Positions 33,731 through 43,368 are shown, numbered from the stretch's first letter. The stretch is DNA of 64,000 nt from Bacteroidota bacterium (GCA_019637975.1 JAHBUR010000007.1:1-64000); one strand, 5' to 3'. Translations and numbers: made by a program. Notes: a model not told the origin generated them from the letters alone.

Positions 33731-35056
33731 ATGAAGACCTATCTTCTGATTCCGACTTGCCTCGTACTTGCGTTCAGTTGCAAAAAAGACCCGCCCGTGG
33801 TGCCACCGCCACCGCAACAGGCAACAATAACACTCAAATCTGAAGACGCCAGTTGCACGGAAACCTGGTTGGCGGCAAGCACAACTGAAGTACCCGCCAC
33901 AGTCCGCCTCGTATTGCTTGGCCCGACTCCACAAACTAAACAGACCCTCCGACTGATTTCTCCCGACTCTCTGCTCATTGACGAAGGCCTTCTCCCCAAC
34001 CGCACCTACACCTACCAACTGCAAAAGCTCGGCAGTGACTCAAGCGTGCTTGAGACAAGCGCAGCCGTGCAACTGACGACAATGGACACAACGAGTCACA
34101 ACTTCACATGGCAGGTAGATACGTTGGGAGATGGTGGCAGCAGCGTGCTGTACGACGTAGCGATCATCAACGATACGTTGGTGTATGCAGTAGGGGAAAT
34201 CTGGAAACGGGATTCTTCGGGTAACTGGGTTAATCCTCCGTTTAACATCGCGCGGTGGAACGGTCAGCGATGGGAGTTAATGCGGCGGTTTTTTGATTGC
34301 CGTTTGTATTATCCCAATTGCGGCCCGGAGTTCTTCCTCTTCACTCCGATACGGGCGATCTTCGCATTTGGCCCTGACGATATATGGGTTGCAGCAGGCA
34401 CAGCACAGCATTTTGACGGAGCCAACTGGACAGAGCATGCCGGCGTACAGGGTGTGGGGAGTGCAAACAAGATTTGGGGAAGCAATTCGGATGACCTCTG
34501 GTTTGTTGGCAACAACGGGTTCATTGTACACAAATCAGGTACGACATGGCGCCAATTGGAGAGCGGGACGAGGGTATCGCTCAATGATGTGTGGGGTAAA
34601 AACAATCGATGGACAGGAGAAAACCAGATACTGGTAGCTGCATCGAACAAGTACGAAGGAGGTGAAAAGAAACTTCTGCGAATCAATCAGCATTGGGTTC
34701 TCGATTCTCTCGCATGGCCTATGCAAACTAGAAGAATCCACTCAGTTTGGTTCGACATGAATTCACGAGTTTACACTTCGGGCGGAGGCGTTTTCGCCAT
34801 TCAACGGGGGAACTCTTGGGCGGAGCAACAATTGCCGCTGATTTACACGAACAGCATACGTGGGACAGCAGCCAATGATATCTTTGTGGTCGGAGACTTC
34901 AGGTTTGCCGGGCACTTCAATGGAGTACGTTGGCACGTGTATCCCGAAATCTGGTTAGGCTCGGGGCTTTACCATTCAGTTGCGGCAAAAGGGACCATGA
35001 TCGTTGCTGTAGGGTGGTTAGGGAGTCGCGGAATAGCTCTTATTGGTCGAAGATGA
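33731..35056 (+). CDS. Secreted lipoprotein with propeller-like repeats
   Basis: 441 residues from ATG 33731 (GGAGGAG upstream). The lipobox is LAFSC with the Cys near residue 17, then KKDPP and a Pro stretch. An N-terminal beta domain (about 30-115) precedes repeats of the type DDIWVAAGTAQHFDGANWTEH and DDLWFVGNNGFIVHKSGTTW, typical of a beta-propeller. Function unknown; outer-membrane or surface location likely. It stands alone behind a promoter, a long leader and a microsatellite, so its level may vary between cells. Confidence 0.72.
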   Translation: MKTYLLIPTCLVLAFSCKKDPPVVPPPPQQATITLKSEDASCTETWLAASTTEVPATVRLVLLGPTPQTKQTLRLISPDSLLIDEGLLPNRTYTYQLQKLGSDSSVLETSAAVQLTTMDTTSHNFTWQVDTLGDGGSSVLYDVAIINDTLVYAVGEIWKRDSSGNWVNPPFNIARWNGQRWELMRRFFDCRLYYPNCGPEFFLFTPIRAIFAFGPDDIWVAAGTAQHFDGANWTEHAGVQGVGSANKIWGSNSDDLWFVGNNGFIVHKSGTTWRQLESGTRVSLNDVWGKNNRWTGENQILVAASNKYEGGEKKLLRINQHWVLDSLAWPMQTRRIHSVWFDMNSRVYTSGGGVFAIQRGNSWAEQQLPLIYTNSIRGTAANDIFVVGDFRFAGHFNGVRWHVYPEIWLGSGLYHSVAAKGTMIVAVGWLGSRGIALIGRR

Positions 35057-35114
35057 ACAAGAACAAGACGTGAAAGGAGGGTAAACATCAAGGGCATAGA
35101 AGAATCAGAACAAA

Positions 35115-35200
35115 CTGCCCCAATGCTGTGAACATCGGGGCAGGTACCACGCAGAACAAAGCCGCAGGTTGATTTAGAGAAGGGGTAGTTTGCCTTCTCT
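35115..35200. repeat. Two tandem hairpins between lipoprotein and T9SS genes
   Basis: CTGCCCC...GGGGCAG (35115-35143) and AGAGAAGG...CCTTCTCT (35176-35200) are perfect short stems. Neither has a long T run. They may end the upstream transcript or shape the leader of the next gene; the gap holds no gene. Confidence 0.4.
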
Positions 35201-35272
35201 GGCGTCTCTGTCTGCATTCACAAGATAAGTAGAGTCAACTGATTTTGCAATCAACACAAAAGGAGATGAATC

Positions 35273-38200
35273 ATGAAACGCATGATAGGCTTATTTGTCT
35301 TACTCAGCGGGATTGCTCTCCTGCAGTCCCCAATGCCGGCTCAGACCCAAGTCGGGCCTTTGGATTTTGACATCGGCAAGAGCGCTGAGTACTGGCCCAG
35401 TGGTTACTTCTATTGGGGTGGTAGCGGACAAACCTCGTATCCGGTCGGTCGGTTCCTAAGTGGCCAAACCATTCACACCGACAGGGTCTTCTTTCAATGG
35501 AACTTTTCAGGAGCACAAATCCCGGAAGACGCCACAGTTGCCTCGGCACGCCTTCAAGTCACGGCCTCAGGGGAGTCAGGCCAAAGTCCACCGGAGTTCA
35601 ACTTTTGGATATCTACAAACGATTACGACCTCTCGACTCCACCGTCAGCGCAAACACTCTACCTGTCGGCGAACAGCAGTATCGTTGCATCCAACCAGCA
35701 GACTTCGAATTTCACGTATACAGCTGATTTCGGACAATCGTCCGATTTCGTGTCTGCGTTGCAGGCATCTCTATCGGCGGAACGCTTCGTAATCGGCATT
35801 GTAAGTTCGACTGAAGGGAGTGGTGTAGGATATTCGTATAGAGTTCCCGGCCTTGGCTCCCCCTTTGTGCCTGTGAAGCTCACGATTTGGATCGCGCCGC
35901 AAGAAGTAACGGCAGACCAAGTATTCGAGGACGACGAGCGTATCCAAGCTAGTAAAATTGGTCACTGGGAAGAAAACGCTTTTGCGGAATATGTCGTACC
36001 TGAATACTTTGAGTTCGAATTGAACACAACGCAAACCTTCAGAGCCGATACTACTGTCTGGCCCAACGAAACGACGAATTACGATGAAAAGTACCATACC
36101 TGGAATGCTTCCGACGATGTCGTTAACCATCGAGATTTTCTGATTCAACCGGGACTCTCGATAGTGAAATCACAATTCAGGAGAGTGAACAACGCGACAA
36201 TCCAAGCCCAGCTTCTTGATGGTGGTAATCCTGGTGGCACTATAGACTTTAAGGACCCTTGGCTGATTGATACTGCCGACGCGAAAGGTCCCAAAAACCG
36301 CAGCATGAACCCAAGATGGCGAACGCAATCATCTCCTTTCAGCAATACTACTTCCAACACTTGGTACAAAGGCGTGTTCTTGAACCAATCCTTTGGCGGT
36401 ACTTCACCCTACTACTCCGTCGGCGCGCCGTTTGAGAACACAATTAACAGCCATTTGGCATACTTCCAGAATTGGTCGGGCAGTAGTGTGACGCATCATG
36501 ACCCATCTCAACAACAAACCCCCGTTGTTTTCATCGCATCCGGCGCAACTTCTGTGGCACAGTACAAAGGCAAGCTTCTCTCCTCCGTTAGCAACCCTAC
36601 CGGCAGCAACAGCCAGCGGGTTGTCGCAGGGATTCCGTATGGAACCCACGGAGAGGAGTTGTATGCCCTTGCCTATCCCAGCGCGGGCGAACTTTGGTGG
36701 AATGTTTCGTTCGACAACGGATCGACCTGGTGGAATGAAAAACGGTTCACTAATAGTGGGGGTACGGCAAGTGCGCCATCAATTGCCCTTTGGACCGAGT
36801 GCGTCACAAGCAGTCCTTTAAATGATCCGTGCGATACAGACTTGTATGCCGTGTACCGGAAGCAGTCCGGCGGCAATTACCAAATCATGTTTACCATACC
36901 GCCGTTTCCGGAGGCCGGAATCTCGTCCTCAGTTCAACTCAACTCGACGTCAATCAGCACCAATATTGACACGAGACCCGTCATCACACGCGTCGATTAT
37001 TTCGGCGGTCCGTGGCTGTACGCGTTTTGGGAAGGTACGGGAGGTTTATGGATGAATTTCGCGTATCCGGAGAATGGCGACTGGGAATGGGCTGGTGAAG
37101 ACTTGCGATACTCCGGTTATTTGAGCCCGAGCGTTTCCGGGGTCAGCGATGTGAATTTCTTCCTGACGTATGACAATAGGGATGATGTGAAGATCATCGA
37201 CTACGTTGGCGCGGTTGATGAAGTCGTACCGGCGAGTGTTGCTCCGCTCTCACGCTCCTCGCAGGTAAGCGCCAACACGTCGAACAGTCCCGGGGAAGCT
37301 CATGTTGTGTGGGAAGCATCGAACCCGCAGCAAGAGGAGCAACAACGAGTTATGTACCAACGCTGGTATGATGATAATTGGGACGAAGCTCATGAATTCG
37401 CCAGCTATTCCCCTGCTGTCGATTTCTCACGTCCCACGGTCAGCAGTTTGTCCTCCGGAAAGGTGGTTTGCGCATGGGATAACGGGTCGAGCACATACAA
37501 GGCTGAGAACGAGGGCGAGGAATGGATGGTAACCGAAGTATACGAGTCGTTGATCCATCCGAACCTTGTTATTGCCGGGTCTAACGATCCGCTTGCCTCG
37601 ACGCGGATTGCCGGAACAGCACCTTCTGGGCCGCCACACGAACTGGTATTTGGCACAGAGACAGACAATACCGACAAGAGCACATTAAGTTCCGTCGTTC
37701 CCACACAGTACGGCAGGCGGGCTGTTGTTGCCCGGCGGCCTTACCATGAGAAAAAATCGTTGCGCGAACGGACAGTGGCAGAACGGCTGGATCCTGCAGA
37801 AGCCGACACATCGGCATACTTCTTTGTAGAGGTATCCGCGATAGATCTGAAACTCTCAAACGGAACAATTGTGCCACTCGAGTTCACAAACGAAACGAGT
37901 CCGGCACCAAACGAGAACTCAGTGTGGAGCAGACTTTCAACATCGCCTCTTACCCTGCCAGCTAATGTTGATAGTGTATTCGTTGAGGGGGTCGCAGTCA
38001 TGCACGGCTTTTCCAATCTTGTGAATCGTGAAATCGGCCTCTCATTTGATGTGATCGATGCCGACAACGGTACGCTGATCAAGCGTGTCAACAGGGAAAG
38101 GATCTATCAGTCAAACGGGAAAGGGAATCTCTCTTTGCGTGACCGGCTTGAAGGTCTGCACGGCCGACGGGTGTTCCTGAAACCAACGGTGCGAGGTTTT

Positions 38201-38602
38201 GCAGGAAACAGCCGCAATCTCGTTACAACTGTTGTGCATGTGCATACTGTTCTTGACGAGCTCTCGCGAAACCAGAACCTTTTGACCAAGCAAGATCACA
38301 GCCGAAAGTCAGAGATCCCAACCACTTTTGCAGTTCATGCGAACTATCCCAATCCCTTCAATCCATCGACGACAATCAAATTTGAGTTGCCGGAAAACAG
38401 CAGCGTGAGTTTGGTGGTGTACGATGTTCTTGGAAGAGAAGTGGCACAGTTGGTCAGTGGTTCTCGTGAAGCCGGTTATCACTCAGCAACGTGGGATGCC
38501 TCGAACATGTCCAGTGGCGTCTACTTCGCTCGGTTCACGGCGACCGATGCGAACGGAAGTATTCGGCTGAACAAAGTCAACAAATTGCTACTGACGAAGT
38601 GA
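35273..38602 (+). CDS. Large secreted protein with T9SS sorting domain
   Basis: 1109 residues. AAAGGAG precedes the ATG and a signal peptide ends MPAQ. Residues 25-220 look like a DNRLRE/carbohydrate-binding-type beta sandwich (VFFQWNFSGAQIPEDATVASARLQV). The long middle is rich in Ser, Thr, Asn, Gly and Trp, with exo-sialidase-like segments (GELWWNVSFDNGSTWW) of a propeller. From about residue 1020 NYPNPFNP, SLVVYDVLGREVAQLV and SGVYFARF form the sorting domain. No catalytic site is recognised. It is followed by a good terminator. Confidence 0.8.
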   Translation: MKRMIGLFVLLSGIALLQSPMPAQTQVGPLDFDIGKSAEYWPSGYFYWGGSGQTSYPVGRFLSGQTIHTDRVFFQWNFSGAQIPEDATVASARLQVTASGESGQSPPEFNFWISTNDYDLSTPPSAQTLYLSANSSIVASNQQTSNFTYTADFGQSSDFVSALQASLSAERFVIGIVSSTEGSGVGYSYRVPGLGSPFVPVKLTIWIAPQEVTADQVFEDDERIQASKIGHWEENAFAEYVVPEYFEFELNTTQTFRADTTVWPNETTNYDEKYHTWNASDDVVNHRDFLIQPGLSIVKSQFRRVNNATIQAQLLDGGNPGGTIDFKDPWLIDTADAKGPKNRSMNPRWRTQSSPFSNTTSNTWYKGVFLNQSFGGTSPYYSVGAPFENTINSHLAYFQNWSGSSVTHHDPSQQQTPVVFIASGATSVAQYKGKLLSSVSNPTGSNSQRVVAGIPYGTHGEELYALAYPSAGELWWNVSFDNGSTWWNEKRFTNSGGTASAPSIALWTECVTSSPLNDPCDTDLYAVYRKQSGGNYQIMFTIPPFPEAGISSSVQLNSTSISTNIDTRPVITRVDYFGGPWLYAFWEGTGGLWMNFAYPENGDWEWAGEDLRYSGYLSPSVSGVSDVNFFLTYDNRDDVKIIDYVGAVDEVVPASVAPLSRSSQVSANTSNSPGEAHVVWEASNPQQEEQQRVMYQRWYDDNWDEAHEFASYSPAVDFSRPTVSSLSSGKVVCAWDNGSSTYKAENEGEEWMVTEVYESLIHPNLVIAGSNDPLASTRIAGTAPSGPPHELVFGTETDNTDKSTLSSVVPTQYGRRAVVARRPYHEKKSLRERTVAERLDPAEADTSAYFFVEVSAIDLKLSNGTIVPLEFTNETSPAPNENSVWSRLSTSPLTLPANVDSVFVEGVAVMHGFSNLVNREIGLSFDVIDADNGTLIKRVNRERIYQSNGKGNLSLRDRLEGLHGRRVFLKPTVRGFAGNSRNLVTTVVHVHTVLDELSRNQNLLTKQDHSRKSEIPTTFAVHANYPNPFNPSTTIKFELPENSSVSLVVYDVLGREVAQLVSGSREAGYHSATWDASNMSSGVYFARFTATDANGSIRLNKVNKLLLTK

Positions 38603-38618
38603 ACATTTGCTGAACACA

Positions 38619-38641
38619 AAAGCCCTGCACAGCAGGGCTTT
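38619..38641 (+). terminator. Rho-independent terminator
   Basis: AAAGCCCTGC and GCAGGGCTTT form a perfect 10-pair stem with a 3-base loop, 16 bases after the T9SS gene stop. It may serve the convergent gene at 38676 as well. Confidence 0.85.
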
Positions 38642-38675
38642 CTAATCTGTCAATAGGCGAACGGATGTAGTTACT

Positions 38676-39785
38676 TTACACCTTCATCGCAGGCCTCTCA
38701 ACGGGGAATCCGCTTTTCAGCCAGGCAACAGTCCCGCCCGTGAGGTTCTTCACGTTCGTGTAGCCGAGTTGCTGCAGCAAATGCGCGGCTTCCATTGAGC
38801 GACTGCCGGTTGCGCAAATGCTCACAATCTCTGTTGACTTATCCTGCGGTAGCTCGGCAGTACGATGTTTCAACTCCCGCACGGAGATATTCTGCACGCC
38901 CTCGATTGCTCCCATCGACATCAATTCAAATGGTTCACGGACATCGAGCAGATGGAGGTTGTTCTTCTCATTCATCAACTTCATCAGCTCCTGGGGCGTT
39001 ATGTTTTTGAATGAATCCGTTGGCTGCGGAACACGCTGCACGCCGCATTGCAGCGTCATCTTGCCGCCTGTTGCAGAAGCTTCCGCAAGAGGGGGGAAGA
39101 AATCTTCAACGAATTGCATGTACTCCGCTTTTGTGCGGCGTTCGAGGAAAGGATTTGTACGCTTTTCATCTCCGAGCAATGCGTACACATTCTCCTCATA
39201 GTCGTGCCCGGGATACATTTTTGTCGAGTCGGGGAGGGGAAGAATTTTGTTCATCAGGCTGTCGTATTGTTCCTCCATATTGCCGCCGGGCAAATCGCTT
39301 CGCCCCGCCTGGCCGATAAGCAACAAATCGCCCGTGAAAATACTGTCGCCGACGTGCATCGTAATGTGATTATCCGTATGTCCCGGCGTAAACAGGACTT
39401 TGATACTCATTGTTCCCGACGTGATCACATCGCCATCATTCACATACATATCAATCGGAATCTTGGCGTTCGCCCTGAGAATATCGCCGATGCCGAATTT
39501 GTCTCCCTGATCAATCACCTTCCACTTGTTTTTCGTATTCTCGTGCATCACGATTTTTGCGCCGAACAGTTTCTGCAATTCGCCGGCTCCCGTGACGTGA
39601 TCGGCATGTGTGTGCGTGTCGAAGATATGCGTCAGCGTCACGTGCGCGTTCCGGATCATTGCAGAAATCGTCTCAACATCTTCAATGTTGGGATCTATGA
39701 GAACGGCATTCTTCCCCGTCTCATCAATCAGCAGATACGAGAGTGTTCCCGTTCCGTCCATTGAGCGGATCTGTTCAACCTTCAT
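38676..39785 (-). CDS. MBL-fold hydrolase fused to a rhodanese domain (persulfide-dioxygenase-like)
   Basis: 369 residues from ATG 39785; the longer frame to 39944 lacks support. The metallo-beta-lactamase domain (about 1-240) has THTHADH and later metal ligands in PGHTDNH and PGHDY. The C-terminal rhodanese domain (about 265-365) has the catalytic Cys in VSICATGSRSMEAAHLL. This architecture is that of ETHE1/CstB-type enzymes that oxidise glutathione persulfide or sulfide-derived persulfide. With the sulfurtransferase at 30486 it suggests sulfide/persulfide handling. A glyoxalase II-like role is the alternative. Confidence 0.88.
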   Translation of the reverse strand: MKVEQIRSMDGTGTLSYLLIDETGKNAVLIDPNIEDVETISAMIRNAHVTLTHIFDTHTHADHVTGAGELQKLFGAKIVMHENTKNKWKVIDQGDKFGIGDILRANAKIPIDMYVNDGDVITSGTMSIKVLFTPGHTDNHITMHVGDSIFTGDLLLIGQAGRSDLPGGNMEEQYDSLMNKILPLPDSTKMYPGHDYEENVYALLGDEKRTNPFLERRTKAEYMQFVEDFFPPLAEASATGGKMTLQCGVQRVPQPTDSFKNITPQELMKLMNEKNNLHLLDVREPFELMSMGAIEGVQNISVRELKHRTAELPQDKSTEIVSICATGSRSMEAAHLLQQLGYTNVKNLTGGTVAWLKSGFPVERPAMKV

Positions 39786-39982
39786 AGTCGGTGCCTCGAA
39801 GAGATGTGATAGCTGTGAAAGAACTGTTTCATTGCATAGAGTATAAAAAAAGAACGCATGTCGTTCAAGGGAAGAGTTCCGCGAGAACTGAAAAAATCGT
39901 ACGGGCACAATCCGATTTTGCTTGCATCTCTTCGTGAAAGACATATTATAGTATCAGGGTTTCAAATCCACATTCAAGTGAA

Positions 39983-40336
39983 ATGGCAAGAGTATTCCGA
40001 CATACCGTTGTTCTGTGTGTAGCCGCGCTGTACTTTGTGGCAGCTACCGCTACGGCGGCGTTCTTGACCGGTTTGGTCAATGATGCACCGGTACATCAGG
40101 TTGTTGGCAAGAGCCAGAATCAGTGCGGGAATGTGTCGGGGGCGCTGCTTGTCCAAGTGGCGAAAATCCCGGTTTCAAAGCAAGTTTCGCTTCCTCCGGG
40201 AATTCTGGTTGCTGCAGGCTCGGCTGCCGGAGTTCCTGTGGTGTTGCAGCAGTACGCCCGCGAATCGTCAATACTCTTCTCGCCGGTTGATCTCTCGCCA
40301 AAATCAAGCCGGGCACCTCCCGCTCATCTGATCTGA
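39983..40336 (+). CDS. Hypothetical protein with signal peptide
   Basis: 117 residues. The N-terminus FRHTVVLCVAALYFVAATATA is a signal or anchor, followed by a Val/Gly/Pro-rich stretch of low complexity and a polar tail. No domain is recognised. No strong ribosome site precedes the ATG. It is placed before the zinc-finger trio but separated by 140 bases. Confidence 0.4.
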   Translation: MARVFRHTVVLCVAALYFVAATATAAFLTGLVNDAPVHQVVGKSQNQCGNVSGALLVQVAKIPVSKQVSLPPGILVAAGSAAGVPVVLQQYARESSILFSPVDLSPKSSRAPPAHLI

Positions 40337-40479
40337 TCAGATGTCTGTGGCCGCGGTCCGCGGCATGCAGACAAATTGATTCTACCAATCGTTCCTTGTA
40401 GTTGTTTACAAGCAGTCAGTTGGCAATACTTGCCGGCTCGACTGTTGATCATTCTTTTCAAGAAGAGAGGGAGGAAGAA

Positions 40480-40815
40480 ATGACAGAAGCATTGCTTGAT
40501 ATGCGCGTGCCTGCTGCAAGCCATATCGACAGGTTGTTCCGGTATTTCGAGAACACCTACAGGATTGACTCGCATGTACAAGAGAAACTCCGGGAATCGC
40601 CGCGCGTGGAGGCGCTCGACAGGATCATGGCGTTCCGCGCAGACCCGTGGTACGGTGAACTGCGGGCCGCGCTCGACAGAATTGAGAGGGGATGTTACGG
40701 CATGTGTACTGTGTGCAGAATGTCCATTTGTACGGAGAAACTGCGCCGCTCGCCGACGGCCCGGATTTGTGATGCGTGTGCAGGGAAATACGGGCTCGAA
40801 GCTTTTGATGTATGA
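40480..40815 (+). CDS. DksA/TraR-type zinc-finger protein (1 of cluster)
   Basis: 111 residues from ATG 40480 (GAGGGAGGAAG upstream). The N-terminal helix region is followed by a C4 finger: CTVC near residue 77 and CDAC near residue 100 in a DksA/TraR context (RGCYGMCTVCRMSI). DksA proteins bind the RNA polymerase secondary channel; short TraR-like ones may act without ppGpp. It is the first of three small zinc-binding proteins in 1 kb. Confidence 0.8.
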   Translation: MTEALLDMRVPAASHIDRLFRYFENTYRIDSHVQEKLRESPRVEALDRIMAFRADPWYGELRAALDRIERGCYGMCTVCRMSICTEKLRRSPTARICDACAGKYGLEAFDV

Positions 40816-40840
40816 ATAACAAATCGAGGAGGGACGAACG

Positions 40841-41047
40841 ATGCGCTACACAACTTCCATTCAATGCAAACGATGCGGCTCCGCCATGATCGTGATGAAG
40901 CGAAGGGGAAGCAGCGGCGAGCAATACATATGTCCGCAATGCGCGGGACATCAACGCTGCCCGCAATCACGCGGCAGGGAGGAGCCGTTGACGGAATATC
41001 ATGCTACCTATAACAGAACACACTATGGCAGAGATCATACTGCCTGA
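40841..41047 (+). CDS. Small zinc-ribbon protein
   Basis: 68 residues. GAGGAGGG lies just before the ATG. CKRC at residues 9-12 and CPQC near 31-34 form a zinc ribbon; a third CPQ follows. The tail is polar and charged. It lies between two DksA-type genes with gaps of 25 and 16 bases, so the three are probably one transcript. Its end overlaps a possible upstream start of the next frame. Function unknown. Confidence 0.65.
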   Translation: MRYTTSIQCKRCGSAMIVMKRRGSSGEQYICPQCAGHQRCPQSRGREEPLTEYHATYNRTHYGRDHTA

Positions 41048-41063
41048 AAGGAGGCACAATACC

Positions 41064-41495
41064 ATGAGAGCAACAACAAGACAGCAGATGAAATCGGCCC
41101 TGCAGAATTTTCCCGTCCGCAAGCGCAGAGCTGCGACGCCCGCCTCAGGTTATACAAAGGCCGAGCTGGAAGAATTCAAGCTTGCGATGGAAGAAATGGC
41201 TTCGCAGATCCGGCAGGATATCAGGGCGTACAATCGCATTCTTGACACCAATACGCAGAGCAGAGAGGAACAGAGTCAGGCGGCGTATTTCCTCAATCGC
41301 CAGACTGAACTGCTGCGTCATATTGAATCGGCGATGACGCGCATCCGGATGGGTGTGTTCGGCACGTGTGTCGGATGCGGCGAGAAGATCGAAAAGGAAC
41401 GATTGCTTGCGGTTCCCCACACTCAACTGTGTGTCGATTGCAAGAATCGCGGCAGGTCAGCACGAAGAATTACCGCAATGAGTACTGCCCAGTAA
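41064..41495 (+). CDS. DksA/TraR-type zinc-finger protein (3 of cluster)
   Basis: 143 residues from ATG 41064, with AGGAGG 9 bases upstream; earlier in-frame ATGs overlap the zinc-ribbon gene. A helical N-domain (KAELEEFKLAMEEMASQI) precedes the finger CVGC...CVDC (GTCVGCGEKIEKERLL, HTQLCVDCK), the classical DksA layout. It lacks the exact DxxDxA tip of E. coli DksA as far as can be seen. A regulator of RNA polymerase is the family role. Confidence 0.82.
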   Translation: MRATTRQQMKSALQNFPVRKRRAATPASGYTKAELEEFKLAMEEMASQIRQDIRAYNRILDTNTQSREEQSQAAYFLNRQTELLRHIESAMTRIRMGVFGTCVGCGEKIEKERLLAVPHTQLCVDCKNRGRSARRITAMSTAQ

Positions 41496-41510
41496 TTGAA
41501 GTCCAAGCCG

Positions 41511-41567
41511 GCCGGCGGGTGAAACGCCCGAAGGTGAGATCGCGCGGCGCTTGGTGTCCCCGCCGGC
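41511..41567. repeat. GC-rich inverted repeat between convergent genes
   Basis: GCCGGCGGG (41511-41519) and CCCGCCGGC (41559-41567) pair around 39 bases that include a smaller hairpin GGGTG-AAA-CGCCC. It sits 80 bases between the convergent stop codons of the DksA-type gene and the phosphatase. No T run; a structured RNA or bidirectional end signal is possible. Confidence 0.4.
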
Positions 41568-41574
41568 TGCACCA

Positions 41575-42804
41575 TTATTCCACCCTCTTGATCACAACAA
41601 GAGTCCTGTCATCATTGTACTTGCCTTTTGCGCTGAAGCGTGCTACATCGTCGAGGAGGCCAAGGGCGATTTCCTTTGCTGTTTTCCTTCTCAACGAGGC
41701 GAGGCGCCTCATGAGCCTCTTCTCGGAATACTCCTTTCGTAACGGACTCATCGCTTCGGTGACGCCGTCAGTTGAAAGGAGGAGAGTATCGTCTTTTCCA
41801 ATCAGCACGCTTTCACGCCGGAATTTCTGATCGGCGAACGGCCCGACGATCGTTCCTGTGGGATTGAGAACCTCAACGTTGCCCGATTTGCCGCGGCACA
41901 ACAGGGGACGCGTGTGACCCGCATTGACGTACACACAAAGTCCCTGTGAGTCGTCAGTTAGTTCGGCAAGAACGAGCGTGAGGAAGCTCTCGTCGGGGAA
42001 TGCCTGATGAACAAGCGTATTCAGATTCCGGACGAGTGTGCTGACTTTGATGTTATGCATCGCCCCCATCCGCAAGGCGCCGGACGCATACAGTGCCTGA
42101 ACAGCCGCGGGGATTCCCTTCGTGGCGGCATCGCCGATAACAATATCAACCCGATCCTTTTCGGGACTGATCACGTAGTCGAAGAAATCACCGCCGACGC
42201 TTCTGTCGGGCAGCGATACGCCGTAGATGTCATAATGGTGGAAATGCAATTCCGGTTCGGGAAGAATGCTCTGCTGAATCATCCGCGCTTTCTCCAGCTC
42301 TTTTTCGAGCGTGGTGGATTTCAGCTCGTGCCGGCGGCTGCGCAACATTCTGCTCACCGTCATGCTGATGATGTCGAGTGCGGGTGCCTCCTCCTCGTGT
42401 GTGAGATTGGTGTTGAAGGTGAGGATGTACTCGTACAATCGCATTCCTTCTGCATGCACTTTCTCGCCGACACCTGTCGCCGAGTATGTGAGTATGCCGC
42501 GACGGCGCAGGTAGTCGTTCGTTTCGTCGGAGACGATTGTTCTTTCCTCGGCGAGCTTCAGGAATGGGGGATACTCGGCAACTGTCAATACGAAGCCTTT
42601 TCGAATCCGCTTCAACGAACCGAGCTGCGAAACGAGGCGGTATGCAGCGGACGAAGATTCCAATCTCCAGAGCCGCCCTCCGAGAATATCGATGCCTTTG
42701 TGTTTGATGATCTGATGAAGAACGTGCGTGAGAAACTGTTCGGGATGTTCGAACTTCTCCGTGTCAAAACTCTCGATCGTCTTTTGAAGCTGGCGATGGT
42801 CCAT
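41575..42804 (-). CDS. PP2C-type (SpoIIE/RsbU) protein phosphatase with GAF-like N-domain
   Basis: 409 residues. Residues 1-160 look like a GAF-type sensory domain. A coiled linker follows (LEKELEKARMIQQSILPEP), then the SpoIIE phosphatase domain. Metal-binding Asp motifs are SVGGDFFDY, IGDAATKG, LSTDGVTEA and YNDDRTLVV. Such proteins dephosphorylate anti-sigma antagonists in partner-switching stress control, but no anti-sigma or STAS gene is in view. Soluble, single gene, convergent with the zinc-finger cluster. Confidence 0.87.
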   Translation of the reverse strand: MDHRQLQKTIESFDTEKFEHPEQFLTHVLHQIIKHKGIDILGGRLWRLESSSAAYRLVSQLGSLKRIRKGFVLTVAEYPPFLKLAEERTIVSDETNDYLRRRGILTYSATGVGEKVHAEGMRLYEYILTFNTNLTHEEEAPALDIISMTVSRMLRSRRHELKSTTLEKELEKARMIQQSILPEPELHFHHYDIYGVSLPDRSVGGDFFDYVISPEKDRVDIVIGDAATKGIPAAVQALYASGALRMGAMHNIKVSTLVRNLNTLVHQAFPDESFLTLVLAELTDDSQGLCVYVNAGHTRPLLCRGKSGNVEVLNPTGTIVGPFADQKFRRESVLIGKDDTLLLSTDGVTEAMSPLRKEYSEKRLMRRLASLRRKTAKEIALGLLDDVARFSAKGKYNDDRTLVVIKRVE

Positions 42805-42956
42805 TCTTTACCGTTCAGGACGTGATGTAAAAAGGAAAGTCTCCGTATCAAGGTAGGAAAAATACGGAAGCCGGGCAAAGCATGCCGGCCACTGTGATTT
42901 CTTGCTTTCCCTTTCCCTTTCCCGTAACTTTGTTCCAACAACAAAGGACATCGGAT

Positions 42957-43361
42957 ATGGCATTCTGGCTTCTCAAGACCGAACCGTCAACATACTCCTA
43001 CGCTGATTTGGAGAGGGATGTGAAGACGACGTGGGACGGTGTGAGCAACAATCTTGCATTGAAGCATATTCGTTCGATGAAAAAAGGCGATCTTGCCTTC
43101 ATCTATCATTCGGGTGGCGAAAAGGCTGTTGTTGGAATTGCCGAGATCGTTTCGAATCCGTACCCCGATCCGAAGCAACAGGACGGGAAGCTTGCAGTTG
43201 TTGACCTCAAACCGAAAGGGAAGTTGAACACTCCTGTCACGCTTGCCGCAGTGAAAGCGCGGAAGGAGTTCGCACAATTCGAGCTTGTGCGCATGTCACG
43301 GCTCTCCGTCATGCCCGTTCCTGCCGCGTTGTGGAAAAGCCTTCTCACAATGTCGAAATAA
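42957..43361 (+). CDS. EVE-domain protein
   Basis: 134 residues from ATG 42957. FWLLKTEPSTYSYADL, WDGVSNNLALKHIRSM and GDLAFIYHSGGEKAVVGIAEI are the EVE (YTH/PUA-like) signature. The family reads modified bases in RNA or DNA and sometimes sits beside restriction systems; none is near here. The C-terminus is a little short against the usual 140-155 residues. The transporter gene starts 8 bases after its stop. Confidence 0.9.
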   Translation: MAFWLLKTEPSTYSYADLERDVKTTWDGVSNNLALKHIRSMKKGDLAFIYHSGGEKAVVGIAEIVSNPYPDPKQQDGKLAVVDLKPKGKLNTPVTLAAVKARKEFAQFELVRMSRLSVMPVPAALWKSLLTMSK

Positions 43362-43368
43362 CATTTCG

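Noticed and set aside
41511-41567. Possible cobalamin riboswitch (GGTGAGAT, GTCCCCGCC)
   Set aside because: Only loose similarity to the B12 box; it lies at the convergent end of two genes, not before a start codon.
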